64,000 bases of DNA from Isoetes taiwanensis (lineage: Eukaryota > Streptophyta > Lycopodiopsida > Isoetales > Isoetaceae), in contig JAJEKV010000402.1 in NCBI GenBank assembly GCA_021234155.1, positions 1 through 64,000 of the forward strand, given 5' to 3'. The translations under genes were made by a program, and so were the position numbers. The notes below the pieces were generated by a model, which made no database searches, had not been told where the DNA came from, and saw only the letters and a program-made list of their open reading frames with translations. This document shows positions 55,601-64,000 of this stretch, piece by piece. Each line of letters opens with the position of its first letter. The stretch's first letter is position 1.

Positions 55601-58600
55601 AGTCCAATCTCCCCCCGCCAAATGGTACACCCGGGCGTGTGGGGCGGTAACGGACCGAATCCCACGTGCACATAGCACGTACGTTTAATAATCCACCTGT
55701 GTTATTCTTTTTATATCCAAGTCTTCCTTTACATAAAATTATCTGAAAAATTCAAGATATTTTGCACTTGTTCCTGCACTAAATGTGTTTAATCATTGTA
55801 TGCAGACATGATAGAAGGAGATCCAAGCATCAAAACACAAAAAGAACTCATATCTTTAGATCTGTGAAAAATTGCTCTCTGCCAGGGCTATTGACCAAAT
55901 TTTGACCCAGTCAGGGGTACATTTTTGGATGATTTGTGCTATTCCTTTTACATCTAACTTTTTGACACAGCATCCTTCAAAGTTTTAAGTAGTTATAGCA
56001 ATTGAATTCATCATCAGATCTCACTTTGCCTGTAAATGGCATCATTCTTGCTGAGTCAGTCTTTTTCTTGATTTGGGAAAGCACTAATAAACTGTTGTGC
56101 AGGCATTCTTCTTGAGATTTTTTCACACAGAGTGGTTGCCTTGAGCAACCTGGAGGTCCTAAACCATTGAGGTTGAAGGTTTTGTCAGGAATACCTTCAA
56201 CATTCACTTACTTGAAATGTGTTGATTCGATAATAAATAAACCCAAGTGAGCTCGCAACTGTGGCTATTCAATATTTGAGAACTTATTTCGAGACGTTAG
56301 ATTGCAAAATAATAATATATGCAAATGTGCGTGCAATTCATGAGAGGTTAAGCACGGGCCGTCCATTGACCAAGCTCGATGGTAGTGTAATAAATGTTGG
56401 TCACTTTACAAGGTGGATTGCCCTTATCCAAATGTCAAAGCAGACTCATAATAGAAAGGAGTGTAGATCCGACCAAGAGAAAACGAGAGCTCAAACACAA
56501 GTATGCGAGAGTGTACTCTGCGACCTGGGGAGGTCTTCATGCAGTGTTTGTAGCATATAGGTATAACCCGTATTCCCTGAAGCTTCTTCATGTTTTCAAA
56601 TCATATGAGTTTCATTTTTATAGTAAATTTTTATCTTTTTCAAAGTTAAAATTTTATGTTTATGTTAAGTTTTTATCTTTCTTAAAGTTAAAATTTTATG
56701 AGGCATGCGAAGACATTGCACAAGAGTTCTAAGAAGTCAATGTTTATAATATGCTATAGATGATATTGACTTCTTTGGATACTGACGTTAAAAATACTAT
56801 TATTAGTGGCATGTTTTAGAATAGGCTTATGTGCCTCTGCAATATTTTTACCAGAAATTACACGGGATGTAATATTACAGGTATAAAAGTTACAGCGAAA
56901 AGTTTTGTGTTGCTAACTCTAGCTGAATATTACTGCAAGAAATGAAGTAGGTTAAAACGGATCTATTAAACTTTTGCACACATCTTCTTTAACTAAATAT
57001 GGTATCTACATGCTGCAAAAATCAGTGACATATTCAACAAAACTTGGGCTTATTCAAATATAATAGATTGGGGTATCATTTTAAGATTACATGTCATGTT
57101 TAACTTTTCTTGATACTTATATTTTTTACAAGTTCTAAATAACTTTATCTGTAAATTTAAAGTATAATTGTTATAAAAACATAAACAATTCCTTCCTAAA
57201 CTAATTTTCACGTGAATCTATTTAGAATTAGACATTTCGAGAATACAAAATTTTAACTTTCAACTAGTTCTTAACAAATTTAAAATTTGGCAATCAGGGT
57301 AATTTGTAAATGAAATATAATGGTTTGACAAGTGAATGACTTGAAATTATATGAGAATTTCACAATTTACAAACTCTTAGTACTTTAAAAATACTTTAAA
57401 AAATGTGTTAGATTAATATTATTTAAAATATAAAATTTATGTTTTAATAACAAATATTGAAAAATATATATTGAAAATTAATTAAAACTAAACTATTCAA
57501 TTTTTTTTAATTAAAACATAAACGTAATCATTTGGTACATTTCATCTAAACTTTCTTTAAACATTTAAAAAAAAAAAAAAATTAATCATATAGAGTTCAT
57601 CTTAGATGAAAAAATTAATTTTAAATAGATTAAATTAAAAATTAGTGTAGAAAATAATTTTAAACATTGATAACTATCAAACTTTTTATCTGAAGTTAAA
57701 CTAAAAATTTTATAAAAATCAACAAAAGTTAAAAATACATATAATCTTATCATGACATCCTTGAAGGATATCTATTAGATTTGAATAAGTCCAAATTTTG
57801 TTAAATATGTCATTAAGTGGTAGCAGGCCAATAGTCTACATTTACTTGGCAGTATTTCTAACCTATACGAAACCTAAATTATTGAGATAAAAAATCTAAC
57901 ACATAAAAAATCACCGACCTCAACCTGAGAAGCTAAATCAAGAAACAAAACTCTTTGCTTACTGACTAATGAGGACCTGGAGGAACAATACTTGCATTGT
58001 GGTAATAGTAACAAGTATAACCATGAGAAAAAAGCAAAAGCAACCCAAGAACATGGTAAGAGTAGAAAAAAAAAAAATTCCAGTGTAGTTCCGGTGGACC
58101 CAGAAGATCTAGATGGAAACAATATTGCAAATAGGAAAAATTGACTCAATTGCTTTACTTCTAGGCTAGCTGCTTCACATGCATAATGTAACAGGGACCT
58201 CAAAGCGAGGTGTCACACCATGAGCTAATTGAACAGTATGGTTTCCCCAAAGAAAGGCCATAACTCTGCCCGTCGTAAACCACTAGGGCGGCCAGTGTTT
58301 TGCTGTTTATTATGGTGTCTAGTATTTTAGTTTCTTAGTGTCCTAAGCGGCACCACCAAACGTAAACCTTTATCATTCAATCAGATAATCATTCATTCAG
58401 ATAATCCAGCAGTCATTACATTCATTCAGATAATTCAACAGTCTTGATATTCCCAAAAGTCTTGATATTCCAAATTCTAATTACAAGACAACAGAAATTC
58501 CTGAACACAGCTTCAACTGAACTCAGCACTGATCCTTCATTTACTGATTTCTTACTCCACAAGTATCCTGCCACAAAAATCAAATGCAAAATTAGCAAGA

Positions 58601-58992
58601 TTACTAAAGAAAGCATTTAAAAACAAGGAATAGTTACCGGCTGATGCAAGATTCACCGAGATTTACCTTTAGCAAGGTAAAACCGCCAAGATTCAACTCC
58701 AGCAAAAGAAAACCGTCAAGAACCTTCAAAAAAGAGTAAAATGTCAAAGAAACAATTGAGATATCAAATAAAATAAGCAAGCGCCAAACATATTTATCTC
58801 CTGCGACCAAAAATTTGTCAAAATACATCAAAATCTTCAATTCTGTTAAAAAAAAAACATAATAATTAGAAAACAGAGCAAGATCAACAATAGCGCCATC
58901 GCCATTTACCCTGTGCAACCAAGATTTCGTGAAAAAGCTTCACAATCTTGAAGTCTAAAAAGAAATAGCAAAAATGTTAGAAATAGGGTAAG
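52691..58992. other. Gene desert with low-complexity stretches
   Basis: About 6.3 kb holds no gene that I can name. A plus-strand frame at 52,918-53,211 and frames at 56,261-56,730 (for example KHKYARVYSATWGGLHAVFV) are long enough to note but have no family match. The stretch 54,900-55,400 is rich in cacatcaccacc words. Around 55,560-55,680 there is a C-rich patch with a G-box-like cccacgtgcac. The stretch 57,100-57,760 is extremely AT-rich. A 15-17-base A run is at 54,606. Confidence 0.5.
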
Positions 58993-59325
58993 CGCTAGTT
59001 AGATTAACACCATAGCAAGTAAGATATACCAAATTTCTTCAAAAAATCGATGTCTAGACCAAAGATGCACCAAGAAAGAACGTATATCGCTAAAATGAGA
59101 GAAAGAAAAAGGAAAAAAAAAAAAAAGAAAAAACAGGGTAAATGTGGACGTGTTCCACTTGGCGCCAGTTAGATTAACACCATAGCAACTAAGATATACC
59201 GGATTTCTTCAAAAAAACGCTGCTCCAGCAGCATGTAATCGCAAAGAACGATGCCACAACCGGAGAGAGCGAAAAAAAGAAAAAGCATGGTAAATGTGGA
59301 CGTGTTCCATCTGGCGCCACGTGTT
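58993..59325. repeat. Interleaved tandem duplications, about 150-170 bp
   Basis: The word gttagattaacaccatagca and the following taagatatacc...atttcttcaaaaaa occur at 58,997 and 59,167. The words ggtaaatgtggacgtgttcc and tggcgcca occur at 59,138 and 59,289. The overlap of the two repeat pairs shows one unit of about 160 bp duplicated and then partly duplicated again. No coding signal was seen. Confidence 0.7.
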
Positions 59326-60397
59326 GGTCCACGTGTGGGAACCCACCGGTCGTCGCGGATTTCCGGCGGGAAACCAACAGGCGGAGCCGTCGCGAGGGGC
59401 TCCCGCCGAAAACCCGCTACAACTGGTGGGTTCCCAAGCGCATAGCCAATTGTATTATCTTACTGGAACCTAAGAACTCTGCGATAGCAGCAAACTGGCT
59501 CAAAACGCACAATCCACTCTACAATCCTTGACCTTAATTGAAGCTCATAAACTCATTTTTTTACAAATGGGAGTGAAAGACAGAGAAATGAGCACATTCT
59601 AAAGCATCGTTGAAGGAAGCTTTGTCAGTGCACAACACAGAAGACAATTTGTGCTCCGATGGTGCCTAAGAGAACACATGTCGACTAAAATGAAATTTAG
59701 ATGCAGGGAGAAAAAATGGACCTTGAAAAGAAGAAAAGAAAAAGAAAAAAGTAGCAGTCAATCTCATATGTTCAGATAAATGAACTTTATATACTTCAAG
59801 TTTGAATCATCTACTAAAGGAGAAGTACTCTAGAAAGCGCTCAATAGATTAAAAACAACAAAAATTGGGTAAGCCTAATATGCTCTCCCCTTGTGCTTGA
59901 AGATCTATGTCCATTGTCCACATTGACCATAGAAAATTTTAGTTTTGGACAAAGCTTACGAATTTGGGGAATGAATATCAAACTTTATATGATTTTCTTC
60001 ATTACAAAGTTCCCATATGGAAGAATGATCGTATTACTTTTTTCAGAGAGCAAAAACTGCGAAAATGAAATACCATATGAGCAAGTTATATCAAAAGTGT
60101 TGTAGCCTAGTAAACATTTTCAAACCTATTGGCAAATATTCATGTGTAGTCTTAGTAACAAAAGCTTACTCCATAGATTAGATATTAGATATCTTAATAT
60201 GAATTGGATATTTTTATGTTCGTGAATGACAAGAGGCAAGCTACAGAATGTCACAAGACTAATCTGCGTAGTAAAATTTTATAGAGACAATTTCTTATAC
60301 ATGTTAGACTAAGCTTGAGGCAAACTCACATAAAGCATTTGTTATAGTTATTCAAACTTCAAGTCCCTACCTCACCACTAGTCCAAAGGATGAACCC
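59326..60397. other. Intergenic DNA
   Basis: A GC-rich patch at 59,330-59,430 contains ccggcggg/cccgccg inverted words that could fold, but no gene. The remainder is AT-rich and unrecognised up to the LINE target site at 60,398. Confidence 0.45.
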
Positions 60398-60416
60398 AAG
60401 AATTGGCCATCAAGTA
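60398..60416. repeat. Target-site duplication, left copy (LINE)
   Basis: It is identical to 61,303-61,321 and marks the empty-site sequence before the LINE insertion. Confidence 0.85.
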
Positions 60417-61302
60417 TCGCTCAAGGGCGTTGACCGTGCTATCTCGGGAACAAGTGGTGGAGTATTCCGCTACACATACCTATAGTCCCTCAGATGATGT
60501 GGTGGTGCGTGTTTGGAAGGTTCATCCGGATGTTGTGTCTTCTTGTTTTGTCGGCGGTCTTGTTACCGGTGTTGGCTATTCATGACACACCGCCCCTTCC
60601 GAAGGCAAGTGGTCTCTCGCAGTCGGGTTCTCGATGGCGCTCGGGTTTGACGTGGACATGGAGCTCACTTCCCCCACCGAAGGTTAGGTGCTTCGTGGCG
60701 TGTGGTGCAATCAGCCAGACGTGGTGAATGCCCCTTGCGGAGTCGGGCTTTAGTCGGTGTGAGCCCTCCTCCGCCTTGTTGTGGCCTTCATCGTGAGACC
60801 GTGGAGCATTGTCTGGTTTTATGCCCTCATTTGCGGTGTGCCAGCCGGGATTGGGTTAGGGGCTCTGTCCGTGAGATTGACTAGAAAAGCTGTTACTTCA
60901 TGTGTATCCTTAGTGCTTGGCCGCTTTTGCGGCAAAGCCTTGCATCCGTTCCTATGAAGGTTTGGTGGTGTGGTTGATTTGGAAGGCGGTTGTGGATCTT
61001 TCGGGGGATTCAGTTGTAGCTCTAGTAAGCCTCTCGATTCCTCGACTTCGTACAAGCTTATTTCAAAGCTTAACGGTGTACCCGGATTAGTAGAGCGGAA
61101 GTTTGCCATTTGGGGACTTCTTGGGTGTTGTAGATGGTGATGGTCAGGCTTGTACAGCAATAGAGTTGCGCTTTCTCCCCGGAGTTTGTTGTGGAGTGTC
61201 GAGGTATCGCTGTCTCTTTGGGGCAGTTCTCCTTCCTCCTCACTTGCTTTGTAACATTACCATTCTTTTAATATATTGATGACACAGTTCTTCAAAAAAA
61301 AA
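60417..61302 (+). mobile_element. 5'-truncated LINE (L1-type) with poly(A) and target duplication
   Basis: The insertion is bounded by perfect 19-bp direct repeats aagaattggccatcaagta at 60,398-60,416 and 61,303-61,321. It ends in a run of A just before the second repeat. These are the signs of target-primed reverse transcription. Inside, in shifting frames, are LPPPKVRCFVACGAISQTW and CCGLHRETVEHCLVLCPH, the zinc-binding domain (zf-RVT) at the end of plant LINE reverse transcriptases. Only the last 0.9 kb was copied, so it was dead on arrival. It is markedly more GC-rich than its surroundings. The perfect repeats imply a fairly recent event. Confidence 0.85.
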
Positions 61303-61321
61303 AAGAATTGGCCATCAAGTA
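61303..61321. repeat. Target-site duplication, right copy (LINE)
   Basis: It is identical to 60,398-60,416 and follows the poly(A) tail directly. Confidence 0.85.
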
Positions 61322-61865
61322 ATTCGTATTGTGTATATCTCACCCTCTTGAGACTATCAGATTGTAGGATCTCTTATAAGCCGAATCATCCACAAGGTCT
61401 TTCTCTTGAAAAAGGTGAACAAACACACAACCACCCACTGAACAAACAGACATACATATGTTATCATTGCTAGCATTGCACCAATGAGTAGGAACATGAT
61501 TGAAATAAAGTATAGAACCCATGAGATTGATTGATTGGAATTGAATCAGAGGCTTAGATTGTGGTTCAGATATGGATATAAGCATACAGGGATAGAAATT
61601 TTGAATCAAACGAACAAATTGGATAAGTTTGGATGGGGTATGTGATGCAGGAGGTGTAAGTTGATCTCTCAAATGTATGCCATCAGTATGACCAGTATAG
61701 TGGGGGATACAAAGAGAACCCCGTTTACACAGGTGTTAGAGTGCATAGATATATATTATTAGTCTATTTGAATGGGCAAAATTTTGACTTGTATGAGCTG
61801 GATCTTAAGGAAAAAAAAAGGCAAATTGTAAAAATACCCTCATTTTTTTGCCCAAAAAAAAAGGG
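61322..61865. other. 3' flank of the mannanase gene
   Basis: The minus-strand 3' UTR and terminator of the mannanase should lie here. No other gene is visible. The T-rich and A-rich runs at 61,810-61,862 come right after the mannanase stop codon. Confidence 0.5.
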
Positions 61866-63750
61866 TCAGGAGTGTATCAAAAGCCTGGAGTTGAGGCGCG
61901 AGACCTTCTGAGACTGGGATGCGATAACCATGGCAGTGGAAGGGCTTTGGGAAAGCAAAATGGCAAATCCGTCGTCAAGAATCTTGGCGTTTCCTTCCGG
62001 AACCAGCTGCCACACGAGCCCCCCTGCAACCGGGCTGCCGTTGCTTGCTGCTGAGTATATTGTTGCATAAATTGTTGCCAAGAATTCATCCCTTTGCCCT
62101 TCCACATATCCTTCCTCCTTGTCTGATTTGCCAAATTCTGAAAACAGAATTGGCTTGGAAATCTGAGAGCCTGTGTCTTCTATGTGGTTCAGGATCCAGC
62201 CCGTTACAAACTCTAGCTGCTCATCAAATGTGCTTGAAGGAAGCCTGCAATGCAGAAAAAGGATTTTGGATTCTGTTAAAAATGCTGAAATGAAAGAACC
62301 CACAAGAGAAAACGCCCGCCTAGAAGAGAACACTCTCTTCCACGCAGCGTTTTGCAGCGTTTAGGGTTTGTGTTCTTACCATAGATCAGGATAGGAATGA
62401 ACTGTTGCAAAATCTATGTTGGGAATCTGGTTCTGGCGTACAAAATCTGTTCCCATCTGAGCAGCCCAGCTGCCCAGTAATCCTCTGTTCCAATCTTTGG
62501 GTCCATAGAAGCCCTCTGTGCCAATTGCGAGTAGATGGTTACTGTCTATGCTCTTCACAAAGGCTGCCATTTCTTCAATCCATGTCTGTTACAAAAAAGA
62601 GCATAAGAATCTCTGTTCTATTTTTTCCTTCTTTTCTTTTCCAAGAAGTGTGACAGACCTGCATTGTGTCTCCAGATGGATCGCTCATACATCTGGCCTC
62701 ATTCATGAGCTCCCATGCAAATATAGTTGGATCATCTCTATATGCAACTTTTGTGATTGTATTAACTCTTCTCAGCACCGTCTAAAAAACACAACTCCAG
62801 CCGATCAGAATGTTGAAATAGCACTTCTGTCTGTATGCAAAAAGGAAGAAAAGAAAATTTTTAACCTCAACATAGCTCTTGTAGTATTCTTTTATCACAG
62901 GATTCCTGAAAAATTCATCCTCTGAAGATATTGAAGTATGTCCAGCTTCCTGAGCCCATTTCACATACTGTGCCTTGCCTCCATAATCTTCATAGTTATT
63001 CGAGAGCGCAAGGATTAGCTTCACTCCATTATTGTATGCTTGAGATAAAACATAGTCAAGGCCCTGTAATAAAGTCTTTAAGGTTAGTTTTTAGCCATGC
63101 TAATTCAAAGTATAGTAGAAATTTCTTTAGGATATCCTACTGTAAGAAAATTCTTTAAGGTATTTTCTACTCTTCTCTCTGTCTTCTACTTCAAACTATT
63201 AGAGCAACTTCTACAGAATATCTTACCGTGAAGCAGAGACTGAACAGACTTGAGACAAATTACCAAAAAAAGAAAAAAAATTCTAGATATGTTATTTCAA
63301 AAAGACAAAAAAAAATTTGAGAAAAAAAAAATGTATCTTTCTACAGTTCTGTATTCTTTAAAAGAAAAGAAAAGAAGCTTATGAGCTCTTGACAGACCTG
63401 AAAAGCCTCCTCATTATAGACACCAGGGGATACTTGAATGGCATGATAGCCTCCATCTCTGAAAGCCCAAGTTCGACAAACAGAGAGGCCCAAGCTACTG
63501 GCCTGGCGAAGGACATTAGTAACGTTGGCTCTTGTGGGCTCATCAACTGCAAAGGAAGGAAGCCAATATGCATTGAATCCATTCACATAGAAAGGATGGT
63601 GCTCTAATGTAAAACCGTTTGAAGTAGCTCTCACAAAGCTTCCCTGAGACCTGTATCCCCTTGACGCTGTTACTAGTACTACATTTGACTTCCTGGAAGT
63701 AAATATATAAGGAAGATCAGGAGTAGAGTCATCCAGAATGCTGCCTGCAT
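61866..63750 (-). CDS. MAN: Mannan endo-1,4-beta-mannosidase (endo-beta-mannanase, GH5)
   Basis: A secreted glycoside hydrolase family 5 enzyme that cuts the mannan backbone of hemicellulose in plant cell walls, for example in seed or spore germination and wall remodelling. Five exons with GT-AG introns join in phase: 63,744 (or the ATG at 63,750)-63,398, 63,063-62,866, 62,781-62,659, 62,585-62,380 and 62,244-61,866. The mature part has [80 protein letters not shown] (acid/base Glu in MNE), [31 protein letters not shown] (nucleophile Glu in SEFG) and [11 protein letters not shown]; it has about 416 residues, normal for the family. The oddity is at the start. [18 protein letters not shown] (ATG at 63,750) is a good signal peptide but its frame stops at 63,681, while the mature frame overlaps it one frame away and has no ATG of its own. 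Either a one-base indel lies at about 63,682-63,700 or an upstream exon was missed. Confidence 0.9.
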
Positions 63751-64000
63751 TTCCAAGACAAAAAATGCAGCTGTTTCGTGAGTTTTGCCTCCACCCTTTT
63801 CCCTCTTTACAGTTAGAATTTGTGGCTTATAAGAAAAACAAGAACTCATCCTTCTAAATCTTGTTACTGACTTCTTTCAGCGCCTTTGACACTAGAGTTC
63901 CTTGATGCTCAAGTTGTTTCTGATCATCAGCTTCTGTCACTGGCAGGTGCATTATCTCTCAAATGCACGTGTTTGATCCTTGACAGTGGTGTAAGAGTTA
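63751..64000. other. 5' region of the mannanase gene
   Basis: On the minus strand an open frame reads MHLPVTEADDQKQLEHQGTL and VSKALKE before a possible GTCAGT donor at about 63,870. It could be part of an upstream exon but does not look like a secretion signal. In-frame with the signal peptide, a further ATG at about 63,852 would add some 34 polar residues. Neither is convincing as the real start. Confidence 0.35.

Noticed and set aside
56261-56732. Two overlapping plus-strand open frames (about 100 codons each)
   Set aside because: No recognisable domain, no splice signals tying them together, and the second runs into AT-rich low-complexity sequence coding Phe, Lys and Ser repeats.

Overview
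The window is nuclear DNA from a land plant. Two multi-exon plant enzyme genes with GT-AG introns sit at about 30.4-31.9 kb and 61.9-63.75 kb. Almost everything else is AT-rich, gene-poor sequence filled with decayed plant transposons and gene fragments. The species cannot be fixed from sequence alone. Low gene density, old broken repeats and a decayed transposase-like family I associate with ferns and lycophytes would suit a large-genome vascular plant such as a fern, but this is inference.

Layout. 0-17.8 kb: mostly featureless AT-rich DNA, with the remains of a short-chain dehydrogenase/reductase gene (3.2-4.9 kb), a probable miniature LTR retrotransposon (7.4-7.8 kb) and AATAG microsatellites. 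17.8-18.5 kb: a tandem array of Ser-independent, non-coding hairpins built on the motif TTTCTCGAC/GTCGAGAAA. 18.9-21.8 kb and, in opposite orientation, 47.4-50.3 kb: two copies of one non-autonomous hAT-type element (terminal CAGGGTA, 8-bp target duplications), each carrying fragments of a pentatricopeptide-repeat gene and an RNA-dependent RNA polymerase gene. 22-29 kb: a LINE ORF1-like relic, a trihelix DNA-binding domain relic, tandem duplications and a foldback element. 30.4-31.9 kb: a 2-oxoglutarate/Fe(II) dioxygenase gene with a frameshifted C-terminus. 33.6-34.0 kb: a diverged 26S rRNA fragment. 35.2-38.6 kb: a Copia relic abutted by a complete 1.58-kb LTR with its primer-binding site. 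39.4-44.1 kb: a decayed transposase-like gene and an FCP1-like phosphatase fragment. 47.2-51.3 kb: a broken plant gene with a coiled coil, whose exon is split by the second hAT copy. 51.4-52.7 kb: a satellite-like array with a period near 335 bp. 60.4-61.3 kb: a 5'-truncated LINE with poly(A) and a perfect 19-bp target duplication. 61.9-63.75 kb: an endo-beta-1,4-mannanase gene.

The likely working genes are the dioxygenase and the mannanase, and both show a coding irregularity: a C-terminal frameshift in the first, and a signal peptide out of frame with the mature enzyme in the second. The strongest new observation is the pair of gene-fragment-carrying hAT elements lying in inverted orientation about 25.6 kb apart.
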